This document shows positions 23,850 through 36,554 of a stretch of 64,000 nt of DNA, piece by piece. This DNA comes from Delphinapterus leucas (Eukaryota > Chordata > Mammalia > Artiodactyla > Monodontidae): assembly GCF_002288925.2 (NCBI RefSeq), contig NW_022098076.1, positions 71,091,858 to 71,155,857 on the forward strand, given 5' to 3'. The position numbers and the translations under genes were made by a program. The notes under the pieces were generated by a model. The model searched no databases. It was not told the DNA's origin and saw only the letters and a list, made by a program, of their open reading frames with translations. Positions within the stretch are counted from its first letter, which is position 1. Every line of letters starts with the position of its first letter.

Positions 23850-24340
23850 CCTCCATGTATCTTCCTCTCCCTATGCCCTCCCACCCTGATCCTCAGGTTT
23901 CTCTCACCTCTTCTCACTTGGTACCTTCTACTTAAATGTTTTTATCAACTCCCATGGATTCACCTTCTAGGTAAACACTTATTTCCTAACTTCTATACTT
24001 GATCTATACCTCTTTCTTAGCATTCAGGTACCATTATATACTTACACTCTTGCTCTCCTTGATATCTAACTGGCACATCAAATACTAACTGATCACACAC
24101 ATCCTAGAATCTTACTTCCTTTCCTTCTCCAGATTTGAGGTGAGATATGACACAATCATCTACCCATCTTCTTAGTACGGACACTGTGTGTAACCATGCC
24201 CTGTCAGTTAAATCTGCCAAATAAATCTTGAACTCATTCCTCTTTCCTTAAATGGCAATCAGAAAACCTTCTGCTCACTCTCCATACTAACAAGAGAGTT
24301 CTCTTTCATAAAATCAGATATACTTTCCTATCAAAAATTC
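23850..24340 (+). repeat. Possible LINE-2 ORF2-region fragment
   Basis: C/T-rich text with a run of short segments ('cccatggattcacc', 'atctaactggcacatcaaat', 'ttctccagatttgaggt') resembling L2/CR1 ORF2 DNA in the sense direction. Heavily decayed; no frame is open. Confidence 0.35.
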
Positions 24341-24611
24341 CATTAATAAGTTTAATCATCTTCTGCTGAAGGAAAATTTCTGGACATGAAATGAATGTTT
24401 CTAGGCCCCAGCCATACTTTATGTTCTACCATTTACTCTAACTTGCCTTGTTATTACATGTATCACTACTCCCCTTGTTCTTTTAGAATTAAGTGATCAT
24501 TTTTTATTCAAATGTTTTTTATTAGTTTGTTTCCACAATACTAATATCAATAATATATTTGGCTATAGGAGTTACTAAGTTGTCTTGAAATTGTGTTTCT
24601 CCGATTATCTC

Positions 24612-24740
24612 CCTACTTCGTTAGAGCAGTGATTTTTATCTTGTTCATCTGTTTATCCTCCGTGTCTTGCACTGTGCCTGTTACAGGTTCTTAATAGATT
24701 TTGAATGAATCATTAAATAAATGATTGTATGAATGACGCA
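24612..24740 (+). repeat. LINE-2 3' terminus
   Basis: 'gtgtcttgcactgtgcctgt' then 'ttcttaatagattttgaatg' and 'aatgattgtatgaatga' is the end of the L2 3' UTR with its short direct repeats. Confidence 0.65.
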
Positions 24741-24744
24741 GATT

Positions 24745-26410
24745 GTATATATGTATATACGTATAAAAGTGTATAGTTTTTTCTATCTCCTTGGCTTGGT
24801 ACATAGAACAAGGTAATATCTATCTTTTCTGGGCACAAAACCAATAATAAATAAGCCCTTAGCCGTTTGCTGGATTATTTACCTAATATCAAACGTAGTT
24901 TAAAAAAAAGTTGCCAGAAGCCACAACAAGCAGAAAGCAAGGATATACACAATCAACAGTGTTGAAGAGTTTCGTTCTCACATCTAGGACATGATGAAAC
25001 AATAAGACCTTTTAATGTCTTTATATCCTCTATTCATTCTCCCCAAGATGAGCTCTAACTACTTCTGAAAGATATCCGTCATTTATAGAACTTTCATAAA
25101 GAATTAGAGTGTATGTAGACTCACTGATTTGTAATGATAACATTACTAGACCAGGAAAACAAAAGGAACAAAATAAAAACTATAGAAGTAAACAAAATAA
25201 AACAGAAAAAAAAATAAAAGCGCCTTCTAAATGGCTTATAAGATAGAAGTATAGTAATTAGGACTTTTGTAAATATTTTCTATCTCAACTGTAATTTTAC
25301 ATTGATAAATCTGTCTTCTGCTATTGGAAAATATTTGAATCTTTGACATTTTGAATACAATTTATTCTGAAAGTTCTGTAAGAGAATCAAATGTTATATG
25401 TCTGCACATACGCTTTGATTTCTCAAGAGTACACTTGTTTTGGTTAATGTGAACAACTCAGCAACAAGGATGATTACCAGCAAACACTGGTTGCATACAT
25501 ACTATATGAAGAGCATTGTACAGTGAACTAGGTGTATACAGAAATCAAGCTTATAACATATTTTCTGATCCCTTAAGGCTTACCACCTAGAAGTAATAAC
25601 AATATTAGAATGTCCCCAAGCATTACAACATATTGCAAGCAAATATCTTCTTTGATATGCCTTTAGAGTGCATAAAATGATGCTAGTTAGATGACTTGAT
25701 GTATCAAATGAGTGTAAAATATTTAGTTGAGAGGTAATTAGTAAGCACCTTACTAATCTGACTGTAGTACCTAGAGTTTTATGAAAAGATACATAGAAAG
25801 TAGGGCAGGAGTGAATGATTTTCTGATTCAATAGGAACTAGCTGTAACTCAGAACAACAAATTGCCTGCAGAGAAAGTGGAGGTCAGAAAACTCTTCCTT
25901 TCTAAAGCATTTTATTTGCAGTGGTCGGAATAGGGGAAAAACAGATCCTTTTAAATAATTAGATTTGAAAATTAAGACATAATTGATAGATGGGAGGATG
26001 TTGAAGTGAGCATCAAACACATAGGTTAAATGATTTAAGGATGGTTCCATTTATCTTGGAGTTCTCCTTGACGAGATACCCAGAACTGGGCAGAGAGGAA
26101 TTTTGAGGAGACAAAACTCAGAGGGTAAAAAGAAAGCTTAAAGAGGTTATGACCATTTACTTCCAGAGAATAGTCAAGAGTAGACTGGAGGGGACAAAGC
26201 TAAGTATCATAAAAACAGGCTACGGCTAGAACCAGAGGAAACATTTCTCAAGATAGAAAAATACATCCTGTTAAATGTGACACAAATAGAGGCAAGATAT
26301 TTAATTTGTACTTTGGAGTTGGTACCATTTAATCTATGTTTTGACATATTGCTTAAAAAATAAAGTAAAAGTTCATAGAAAATGAACCATTTTCTTTATT
26401 TTTTTTTAAT
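24745..26410. other. No recognised feature
   Basis: AT-rich. About 25500-26230 has a mild resemblance to old interspersed repeats, but I cannot support a family. No coding signal. Confidence 0.35.
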
Positions 26411-26414
26411 TGCT

Positions 26415-26560
26415 AGAGCTAGCTCTGCTACTAATTTGCTGGATGACTTAGACGGTTCTTAATTTCCCTGGACCTTGGTTTTCTCATCTATAAATACTGT
26501 ATTGTATTAGACAATTGTTAGGGTGCCTTTCTGCTCTAAAATGTTATAGTTTGATCTTTT
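26415..26560 (+). repeat. MIR-like SINE fragment
   Basis: 'gctctgctactaatttgctg', 'gatgacttagac', 'ccctggaccttggttttctc', 'atctataaatactg' follows MIR order. The 3' part diverges. Confidence 0.55.
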
Positions 26561-26934
26561 GTACACAAAGCATAAATGAGTCAGTACTGTGTACCACTTT
26601 TACAGAAATGTACATCATTTATGACATATCTCTTTTTATCATTATTTTTATAATTATTTTTGAACATGTTATGTTTCATGTCTTAAGTGTATATTTCCCT
26701 TACCCAAGGTGACCATATAACTTAATGTCCAAATAGGCTCCCTTTTGTGTGAAAGGATGTATTATCAATAATTATGTCAGCACAGAGGTATGAATTTGGA
26801 CAGTTCTGGACAAATTAGAGCTTGCAGTTTTCCTATCCAAACACATGACAGTACCTTCTATATACAGAATAGGCAATAGAATATTGCTATATAAATAAAT
26901 GAATGGAATAAATATGTTCCTGTTATTTTTGGAA

Positions 26935-27010
26935 TACTTTGTATTTGCTAAGCACCCTCCTAGGCACTTGGAATATAGCAGTGAACAAAACAGACAAGTC
27001 TCCATAGATC
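26935..27010 (+). repeat. Old interspersed repeat fragment, family not assigned
   Basis: 'gctaagcaccctcctaggca' followed by 'atagcagtgaacaaaacaga' matches a widespread mammalian repeat consensus that also appears at 44318. Confidence 0.45.
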
Positions 27011-27071
27011 TTATGTTCTAGTGCACAGTATAATAATAATTATTAACAATAATTATTACTATTATCATGTT

Positions 27072-27330
27072 AGTAACCATTTATTGGACATATGTTCTAG
27101 GCATTGTACCAAAATTTACCTCTTTTTGTGTATAATTCGAAACACCATTCAGAGCTTCATGTAATTGCTAACCCCTAAAAACATACAACCAATAAGTTTA
27201 CAAAAAAAAAAAAACACCTGAAATTCGGAAAACATAATTAAAATGATCCAATGACTCGTGCACAGAGCCATGAGTCAAACCCACATCTATCTTACCCTAA
27301 AAGCCATGCTCTTGACTGCTACGCTACCTA
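27072..27330 (-). repeat. MIR SINE with internal insertion
   Basis: Begins 'tattggacatatgttctagg', ends 'gagccatgagtcaaacccac' and 'aagccatgctcttgactgct'. The middle contains a 13-A run (27200-27212) and extra sequence, so the element is expanded relative to MIR. Confidence 0.55.
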
Positions 27331-27334
27331 TCTC

Positions 27335-28700
27335 TAGAGGAAAAGAAAAATAGTTCAATATACCAATGAGAATAAAGAGACCCATAGAGATTAAGTTATT
27401 TTCTTCCTTAGTAATGAAATGACCAAGTTGAAGAGTCTGGGAAGAAAAATTCGTTACTTTAAATGAGGAAAAGCTGGTAATGCAGAATCTTAAATTACTA
27501 ATCAATCTGTAAGTTATACTGTAACATCTCAGGAATTTTCATTTAATAGTCACACTGCAAAAGGAATTATCACTGTCATTGAGTTTATAAAGGATTCTTA
27601 CATTGTAGTTCTTCAGGGCAGAGAGTTCATTTATTAATATTTTAATTATTATGCAAGATTGTATAAATCCATTTAAACAGTTTTAAGAAGTATTCTAAAT
27701 ATCGAGCTTTATTTAATTTTGTTTTCGTTGTTGTTTAAAAGATAAAAATAAGTTCCCACCTGTTGTCTCTCAGGGAATTTGCACGCAAAAAGAAAAACAA
27801 TGAATCAATGTATAAAGTATTTCTAAACTAAGAACTCTGTCAAAATAATATGTCTAGAAAATCTGTTCTTTTTTCTTTTGCTTCATTTATATTGCTCAAA
27901 TACCACTGCTGACCTAAATGCTAGAAAGAAAAGCTATGCTATGTCCTTCAATATATAATGAAGGATTACAGAATGTAATTCACTGAAATGGAAGATTATA
28001 AAATCTAATACATATGCAGTTTTCTTCAAATGGATTTCTGAACACTTTCTCTAGGACACTGCTCAAAAGACATTACATTTTCTTAATTTCTTTACTGGTA
28101 CTGGATATTTTCCATGAGTCTCCTTTTCTTTTTCCCCTTTGTCATTAAATTTAATACTTTCGGATACAAGGAAGGCTCAAGCTCAAGAAATGGAGTACAT
28201 TAATTGCTTCTTTTAGTCCAAAGCTCTTAAACTGTAAGTAAGACAGTTGTGATGTGAGTATTCTGTATAGAATCAGTTACATGAAAGTAGCTATTTTAAT
28301 AGTTTTATAACAAATAACAAATGCTCAATTCCTTTCAAGCGCACATTTAGATCTCTGCAGAGATTTTTGAAATATGTGAAACTAAGATAACATATAAGTT
28401 CTCTTTTACTGCTATCTTCACGTCTTAATGAATGATCATCATCCATGATCAAAAGGAGCTAATATTTCTGTTACTTCAAGATACACAACTTCAAACTCAT
28501 CAAGGTCTTATGTTTCATTAATAGAAACAGATGTCCTAAAATGTACATATAAAATTCTTTATTTTAGGCTATCTACTTATAACTCCTGCAAAACTTAATG
28601 TGCAACAGTTGGAGCAGTAGAAAATTTTATGAAATTTACTGATTGGCTATATGATAAACAGAAACATAAACCATATCAATAGTAAAGTGATATAGTTATC
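27335..28700. other. No recognised feature
   Basis: AT-rich unique-looking DNA, without named repeats or coding signal. Confidence 0.4.
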
Positions 28701-28704
28701 AATA

Positions 28705-28812
28705 GTAAACTGTGTCTTTGAGGGCATTAGTCACCTTTGTATCGACAATGCCTAGTACAACACCTTAATCACAGTTGATGCTTAATAAATGTTTGTTGAA
28801 TGAGTGAATTTT
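28705..28812 (+). repeat. LINE-2 3' terminus
   Basis: 'tgtctttgagggcattagtc', 'gacaatgcctagtacaacac', then 'cttaataaatgtttgttgaa' and 'tgagtgaat' at the end: a clear L2 3' end. Confidence 0.75.
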
Positions 28813-28814
28813 AA

Positions 28815-29059
28815 TTAAAATAATTTTAGTTTATGTTCTATTATTGAAACAAAACCTCATCAGTTCCCAATTGCATTTTAACCCCTAAACTAAAATAGTT
28901 ATAATTTCTGCATTGTATGCCCTAATATATGTCACCAACAGCATTCTCTATAAAATTATGGATTCATCAAATTCTCTCTTAGAGTTGTGCTGCTAAAATA
29001 GATTCTTCATATATGGTTTTATATAGGATATTATAAAAATGTATATACAACATATAAAT
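28815..29059. other. No recognised feature
   Basis: Short AT-rich interval between the L2 end and the SINE. Confidence 0.4.
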
Positions 29060-29065
29060 ACAAAG

Positions 29066-29272
29066 CTTTTTTTTTTTTTTGCGGTATGCGGGCCTCTCAC
29101 TGTTGTGGCCTCTCCTGTTGCGGAGCACAGGCTCCGGACGTACAGGCCCAGCGGCCATGGCTCACGGGCCCAGCCACTCCGTGACATGCGGGATCTTCCC
29201 GGACTGGGGCACGAACCCGTGTCCCCTGCATCGGCAGGCGGACTCCCAACCACTGCGCCACCAGGGAAGCCC
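29066..29272 (-). mobile_element. Short-type CHR-like SINE
   Basis: Complete minus-strand element. 'acaaag' (29060-29065) is repeated at 29273-29278, with T-rich continuation on both sides. Several CpG-type changes distinguish it from its relatives ('ccgtgacatg' where others have 'ccgcggcatg'). Confidence 0.94.
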
Positions 29273-29289
29273 ACAAAGTATTTTTATAT

Positions 29290-30120
29290 GATTACCTTTG
29301 TTCCATTTCATATAGAGAAGAGACTCCTTAAAATCAACCAAATAAAAAAATAAGCAAAATTAGTTTTAAATAAAAATTATCATTGTGGTTATGTAACATA
29401 AATTTTGTTACATTATATAGTTACATGAGTTACATTAGTTAATGACTGAGTGGAACTTGAAACATTCACTAAATTTACAAATTTTACTGGCACATTTTAT
29501 TGGTTACTACAGGTACATAACCATCAGAAAGAATATAAAAATAAGGCTTTTAAGAGTGTATATAAAATATATAATGATGGTAAAAAAGAGGCATCCCTGT
29601 CCTGCTAATCCATAAGTCTATCGGAGTCCTTGTGTATCACTCAGACCAATGTCTTTAGTTCCTTCACAGACATCTCAGCTATTTAAATTACTGGGTCATA
29701 TCTTGATGTGATCAGAAGCTTGAAATAATTTGTTTCCATTTCCATAAAATAAGATGAATTATTTAAAAAAATGATTCTGGAAAATAGCAAGAAAGTAATA
29801 TAATATTGAAAGGAATGGAAGCCAAGATTCCCGAACTTAAAATTTTAAGGAAAGAAAAAGCTTAGAATAAAGAAAGATATAAACTTTTGAAATGGATTAG
29901 AAATTTCATGTCTTAACTCATTCCACAAACATTATTGAATGCTACGTCTGTGCTAGGACTTGTTTGATAATGAATCCCATCAAGTGTCAAAGATATATAG
30001 AACTCATAGTACAGCAAATATTTTGGGCAAAATATCTGGGCAAAAAGATACCTAATTGAACAAGTAAATAAATATACTATATGTTATGAACCTAATCTAA
30101 AGTAGCACAGAGAATGAGTT
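29290..30120. other. No recognised feature
   Basis: AT-rich DNA. No repeat or gene recognised. Confidence 0.4.
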
Positions 30121-30124
30121 CCTG

Positions 30125-30340
30125 GTCACCCTTTAAGATCCAGCTCAAATATTTTCTTTATAAGTCACTTCTTCCTTTGTGTCAACCTTTTTGTGCAATT
30201 GTCACATATCACCTGTATTATGTTTTTACATTCATACTGCATTATTGGTCAACATAGCTTTGTCAATAAACTATGAGATTCTTGAGAGCAGAAATTATAT
30301 TATCTTTATCTCCCTGGATCCTGACAAGTTTGGCAACATG
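30125..30340 (+). repeat. LINE-2 3' fragment
   Basis: 'cctttaagatccagctcaaa', 'tataagtcacttcttccttt', 'tatgagattcttgagagcag' and 'tatctccctggatcctgaca' follow the L2 3' end. Confidence 0.65.
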
Positions 30341-30360
30341 ATCAATTATTTTTTATTCTT

Positions 30361-30556
30361 TTCCTTTCTTTTTTCTTTTTTTGATGTGGACCATTTTTAA
30401 AGTCTTTATTTGATTTGTTACAATATTGCTTCTGTTTTACAGTTTGGTTTTTTGGCCGCGAGGCATATGGAATCTTAGTTCGCCAACCAGGGATCCATCT
30501 CGCACCCCCTGCATTAGAAGGTGAAGTCTTAACCACTGGACCGCCAGGGAAGTTCC
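30361..30556 (-). mobile_element. CHR/Bov-tA-related SINE with a different 3' body
   Basis: On the minus strand it begins 'ggaacttccctggcggtcca', a tRNA-like head related to the other SINEs. The 3' body is distinct: it contains 'aagcaatattgtaacaaat' and ends 'aataaagactttaaaaatgg' before an A-rich tail. The 9-bp 'tttattctt' occurs on both sides (30352-30360, 30558-30566) and is the likely TSD. It is a separate SINE family from the sixteen others. Confidence 0.85.
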
Positions 30557-30569
30557 ATTTATTCTTAAA

Positions 30570-33234
30570 AAGTCTTCATAAGAGGGCAACTTACTCTTTC
30601 TCTCTATATGTAAATGCTTGACTGAAGAGGTAAGCTTTGAGTTGATGAGATTTGGGGGATGAATAGGAGTTAAGCAAACAAGATGCAAAGAGTAAAAAGT
30701 ATAGGTTACTTATCAGCTAGTGCAAAAACCCTGAAGGTAGAGATTCTAGAATAAGGAAGTGGTTATGTTTTGTTTGGTTTGACGTGCACTTTCTCTTTGA
30801 ATGACATTTGGACCACAATTTGTATCAGAGATATAGTATATCAGAAAAGGAGAAAAGAAACATTGGGGAATCAAATGGATACTTTAAAAGGCCCAAATGG
30901 AAGCTGTTAGATGTTGGCAGAGATAGCAACCCCATTTAGGTTAGCTATAGCAAGGACATAAATAGGAGAATCAGTAGTGTTGAAACTGGAAAGGTCTAAG
31001 AAGAACTGGTCAAGTGAAAGAAAATCTTGAATTCATTGCTATGAATAGACATCTCCATTTTCTGTCACTGGGTATGCAGTAATTTATAACTTTATGTACT
31101 TTCAATAGGAATCACTGCACTGATTTTTAAAGCGTTACCACAATCTTACTTCATACAAATGTATCAGTTGTTAAGCCTAATCGGTTAATCAGCTACTGTA
31201 GAATATTTGGTTAAAATTTATCCTATTACAAATCTCAATTAAATTATGACATACAATGAAATTACAAACAAGTTTATGCAAGAACATTAGTCACCATATT
31301 GAGATATAATCTGGAAAAGAAAATATAATTTTTTTTAAAAGTAAACAAACAAAAAAGGCAGAAAGGAACTATGAGCAGTTAATACAAAAGTGGCTTGTAG
31401 AGAATGAGAATCTGTTGTCTTCATATGTTTATAAAGCATTATTAAGGGAAAGAAAATTATAGCTTAAGAGGATCATAAGTCCAATGAGTGGAAGTTCCAA
31501 AATTTGGAATGTAACTCAAATTAGGTAGGCGTTTTCTCATAATTAGAGATATCTGATAATGGGCTACCAAATAAAGAAATAAGCTTAATTACTAAAATTG
31601 TTCACGTAGAACTTGGATGTCTACCTATTTAGATGTTGAAGTGATTTCTGCATTCAATTATCATAGAATCAGGAAGTAGCTTAACTTCTTTCCAAAACTA
31701 AGTTCTCAATTTCTAAAATTTACAACAGGGTAATTGTTACTTCTGCATAAAATAACCCCTACAATGGGAAACATTTCCTCATTACTAAGGCATGTTAATT
31801 CTTTCCTTTAAAAAAAAAAAAAAGAAAAAAGAACAGACAAGAGAATTGAAAGGTATGATGATGACAATAATATTTTTAAATTTTTGGATATCTATTACTT
31901 AATTACCCTACTAATATTCATACATGCATAATAAGCACCCATTTACTTATATAATGTTTTCAGTTTTTAAATTAATACTTGTACCAGTAATATGTAAGGA
32001 TGGTCCAATTGTGTTCTAAACAGGAATATGTCTTGATTAAAAATTTTTGTTTCTTCTGTGAGAGTGCAAGAATTAAGTAGTAAGATAATCACTATAGAAC
32101 AATTCATGATATAAAGTTTTCATCCAAAATAATTAATTCTCTCATTTTTTGAAATCTTAAATTTTTCTGAAATGACTTTACTTCCTTTCTGCACTAACAT
32201 CTTTTATTTTTCACACTATATGAACCTGATTTAGTGAATTTTTATCCAACATATTGCCTTTTACTTAGCTATACTGCTTCTAAGTCCACTGGGAAGTTTG
32301 ATTATCATTTACTAATGTTCAAACTAAAGGAGACTTTAGGCAAGAATCCACAGCTTCTTCAAAAACTATTGTACACAATCAGTTGAAACGCCAAAAGTTT
32401 GCCTTAATAAATGAGCTCTTCATATTTTGTCCGAAAAAAAAAAAAGTTTAATTTATCAGTAGCCCTACATCATGGTTTTTCAAGAATTTGAATGTGACAT
32501 TTGGTGACTTAAGTTTTACTTTACTTTTTATAAAAGCAAAACTCAACAGAAGGAATCTTAAAAATTTATGACTGTGTCTTTCCTCTGTCTACGTTCTCCA
32601 GTGGACTCAAGATCTTTAGACAATTTACTATTTACTAAGTTCCACTGAGAAATCTGTAAGATCACAAGTCTCTTGTTGAATGCAACCACAGTTCAAGAGT
32701 AGAATAATCTATGAAATGAGAGCAGACAGCATATGGGTTCCATACTTATCACAGCAGACTACTTACAGTACCAATATACAGTCAGCAGAGATAAAACACT
32801 TGGCAAGTAGTAACATGCAAACATATACTATGGTTTCACGGCATACTGCATTTGAATTGTGAATGACTTTGGTGCTTCCAAAAAGGCCTGTTTCCCAAGA
32901 AACTAAAAGTTAGAGATAAACCATTTTTTCCACTATCTTTGAGCAATAATAGAGAAGACTGTTAGTAAATTTTGTCACTGTTCACAGACATTTTAATCAC
33001 CTCCAACTTAAATAGCCTCATTTTCTACTTTGGCCTAACGGTAATGAATTGGAAAAATATATTCATTTTGTCATTATTTAGAAATACAACTACCAGTTCA
33101 TCAGCTTATACTAATACAGATTGACTTAGGTTGGCATTGGTTTTTTATTAGGTGGCTGCTCCCCTATCTTTGTCATTTTGTGGCACTCTTGCTCCCCAGC
33201 AATCACCCTTATCCCATATTTCCATGCTTTAAAG
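30570..33234. other. No recognised feature
   Basis: Long AT-rich interval with A runs near 31809 and 32434. Nothing named and no frame of coding character. Confidence 0.35.
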
Positions 33235-33270
33235 TTTGCCAGGACTGGCAAAAAAAAAAAAAAAAAAAAA
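33235..33270 (+). repeat. Small inverted repeat joined to an A21 run
   Basis: Arms 'tttgcca' (33235-33241) and 'tggcaaa' (33246-33252) run directly into 21 A. No SINE or LINE body is recognisable upstream, so the A run has no obvious retroposon owner. Confidence 0.7.
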
Positions 33271-33763
33271 GCATTAAGATAGCCAAAGAAGCTATAACAG
33301 CCACTAAGGGAAGCTAGTGGTAAAACTGATATGGCTCAAATCCTTTGGACCCTTCTTTTCCACTATTACATATGCCTCTCCACTCTCTCCAAACCAGAAT
33401 CTTCTTGGACCTGCTCCTACTATTTTCATGGCAGACTTTTATCACCTACAAATGTACCTTTGGGTCACATTTTCTGAAGGCTCTGTTTTCCAAGGTTCCC
33501 AACTTCAAACCTACATTTTAGTGCCTTTTTCAACTGAGAGGAGGAAATTACCTTTATGAACTTTCTCACATTCATTTTTTTTAAAGGGAGACTTTCTAGA
33601 GACTATGCTTAAGTTCATAAGACAAATCTACTTGTATGAGTAGACACTAAACAGGGAGGTGGCAGGTGAGTGAGAGGGTTAATGTACTTATTATGATGTA
33701 TATATACAATACTATATCATTACTTAACAATAAAATTAAAATTTACCATTTTGGACTACACAC
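33271..33763. other. No recognised feature
   Basis: Mixed-composition DNA between the A run and the MIR. No repeat or exon recognised. Confidence 0.35.
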
Positions 33764-33985
33764 AATCAGGCACCTCACTAGGCACTTTATATGCATTATT
33801 TCCTTCCATTCACACAGTAATCCATGTGAGGGTAGGTGTGTGGATGTTCTTATCTCTATGTTTTATCTATATAATAGCAAAGAGAAGGTAAATACTTTTC
33901 CTAGGGTTACTCAACTGGCAGAAGGAAGAGCGAGATTCAACCTTAGATATACCAGACCCAAAAGCAAAGTCTCTTTTCTTGAGTC
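33764..33985 (-). repeat. MIR SINE
   Basis: Reverse-complement MIR in order: 'cactaggcactttatatgca', 'tgtgagggtaggtgtg', 'tactttt cctagggttac' region, 'caactggcagaaggaagagc', 'gagattcaacctt'. Confidence 0.75.
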
Positions 33986-33992
33986 TCCCTAA

Positions 33993-34455
33993 AATGTTGC
34001 TGTGGCAGATTCTACTGGCCATTTATCAAAAGTAGTCCTTTTTGTACATCCAGATTACTATATTTCCTAACATCCCTTGCAGTAAGGTGTGTACATGTGA
34101 CTGAGTACTAGCCAATGAAATGTTAGGGGAAGTTATAAGTTCAACATCTAGGCCATATGCAAAAATGTCTCCCATGCATGATCCTCTATACTCTTTCCCC
34201 TCTGCCAGTTTGATGTTGATATGTAAGTCAACCTTGAAAGTCAAATGTTAAACTTGGCAGAACTTCTATTAGCCTGAGCTGCTGAATGACTATGTGGTAG
34301 AGAATCCATCTACACATCCATCACTTTTACCCCACGACCTGGAACTGCCTTGAACTACTGAGTGATCAAAATATTATTTCCTATTGTATTTGAGCCCTTA
34401 TACATTTTTAATGTTTATTTGTTACAGCAGTTATCTCACTTTAACTAAAACTGTT
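33993..34455 (+). repeat. Old interspersed repeat, possibly LTR-type, family not assigned
   Basis: 'cttgcagtaaggtgtgtaca', 'tgtgactgagtactagccaa', 'tgaaatgttaggggaagtta' and an end reading 'tgttacagcagttatctcac' recall a common mammalian repeat whose name I cannot fix. Confidence 0.4.
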
Positions 34456-34459
34456 TACA

Positions 34460-36310
34460 AATGCAATCTTAAAGGATTTACCTAAGAAAATAAAGCCTAG
34501 CATAAATTGTAATGATAATGTTTTCTAAAATTTGATAATCTGAAATATGGAAGAATTTCATTGCATAGTCTAAATATGGCATCTAAAATATCAATATGTG
34601 AGAAACTTAATTTGGCTTAATGTTTTCACTCTCATTCATATAATATTATCCCTAGGAATAATTTACTAACCATTTGGTCAAAATGAAAATGCAAGGCAAT
34701 AATGTCTCAGATGCATTAATGAAATTAGACCACCATCTTGCCCATTTATATCTTTCTATTAATAATACATATCAATAATAATTTTAAATGTGAATTTTAG
34801 AAACTTAGATTTAATTTATAGACCATTAGTATTCATTTCCAATTAGAGTGCAAAGAAGGCATTTACTAGCCTGCACCTATTATATCAAGCATTTTCCTTC
34901 CACATACTTCCAATTGTTTACTTCATTTATTTGCATAATTCTCTCTTTGCTTACCCTGCTCAGTGGCTTATTCAAACATTAGAAAACTAACAAAAATAAA
35001 GAATAATTTTACTTGAGCAAATGCAGTAGCATGAATGAAAACATGAAGGAAACTATTCAAAAAAATGTACGAAACAACTTTAGGAAATGACACTGCATTT
35101 GGAGACACAGCTTAGTCCTATAAGTACCATTGTCCCGGTGGTCATATTTTGGCTTTGACTGGTAGAAGAGGAATTAAGTCAAATCTAACTAAACATCAAG
35201 GGACCTTAGATGTCAACTTTCAGACCCAAGGAGTGATTATCAACGAATGTAATATGGGTATATCAGTAGACTACAAACCCTTCATAGGTGTGCTGTCAAA
35301 TTTTAAACAAAATGCGAAATTTACAATTTTGCAACTGAGTGTACCTACTAAAATGGCAATGCCTGTTAGATGCAGCTTCTTGAGTTATCTAATGCAATGT
35401 AGAACAGGATTTTTAGCTCCTCATTTATTGATATGCAAGCTAATAGATAGGTAAAATCCTTGCATTGTGTTAATTTTTTTATCACAAAATTTGAACAGAA
35501 CTTCAAAATAGTGGTTACCTCCCATGGAGGAAAGGAGAGAATGGCAGAGGAAAGGACAGGGAGGAACCAATTAGCTTTACATAAGTTATGATAAAGTTTT
35601 AGGATTGGCTGTGGATTTTCAGACATTCATGATATTATAAAATAAATAACAATAACAAAAAATAGAGGCGAGACATGCAAAGGACCAATTGATAATGAAT
35701 CATGATGATAAATTCATTCTGTTCACTGAAGATCCTAACTACCAACACTATCAACCACGGGAAAAAAAAAAAAAAAGGAATTAAGCCTATGCAAAAGAAA
35801 GACCATGATGCATTCTTTACTGGTACATGTGACCATCTTTGGCTTGAGAGCGCTTATGAGAGTCAGGGTAGAATAGTACACAGTTATCCTCTTTTCCCCA
35901 GTGTGAAGGCCAACCCAGTGGATTACCATTGAAGCTTTTATAGATGCTATGAGACAGTCTTAAACAGTAGTGGTGACTGTGTATTAATTTTAGCTGACTT
36001 GTTTCATGTATTTTGGGGTCTTTTACTACCTTTAAAATATGGTGCCAACATTCTACTATTTAAAAGTATCCTCAAAGAGAAAGAATGTGGAAACATCTTG
36101 TCTAGAGAACACTGGAAAGAATGGAATCATTTAGCAGTATACTCCTTTAAAATGCTGTAATGAACTCCAGAGGTGTCCTCAAAGATCTGGGACAAATCTG
36201 TATTTTGCTGGAGACTATTAGAAGTTCATCTCAATCTAAAATTCAGAATGAACCCAGAGAAGAGCCTCTAGACTTACTGAAACTTCTCAAAGTTTTTAAT
36301 TCCTAACTTA
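34460..36310. other. No recognised feature
   Basis: AT-rich with an A16 run near 35761. A stretch at 35149-35454 is open for about 100 codons but starts at TTG and has no recognisable protein content (see rejected items). Confidence 0.35.
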
Positions 36311-36312
36311 AG

Positions 36313-36552
36313 AAGCGGTAGAGTTTAGTGACTCTAAAGCTGACTGCCTGTATTCAAATCTAAGCTCAGCCACTCACTAACTCTGTGATCGGAGTAGGAT
36401 ACCAACACTCTGTCCAGGATAGTTTCTTCCTTTGCAAAATGCAAATAATCAAGATATCTATTTTATAGGGTTATTGTGAGACAATATACACAAAATTCTT
36501 AAAATAGGATTAATACCTCACACATAGTGAGAACCATTAAATGTTAGATACG
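36313..36552 (+). repeat. MIR SINE
   Basis: 'gcggtagagtttagtgactc', 'gactgcctgtattcaaatct', 'gctcagccactcactaactc', 'ctttgcaaaatgcaaataat', 'atagggttattgtgag', 'tagtgagaaccattaaatgt': nearly the whole MIR in order. Confidence 0.8.
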
Positions 36553-36554
36553 AT

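Noticed and set aside
35149..35454. Open stretch of about 100 codons on the plus strand
   Set aside because: It starts at TTG, not ATG. It has no recognisable motif, no splice or frame continuity around it and ordinary composition. Chance is the simpler explanation.
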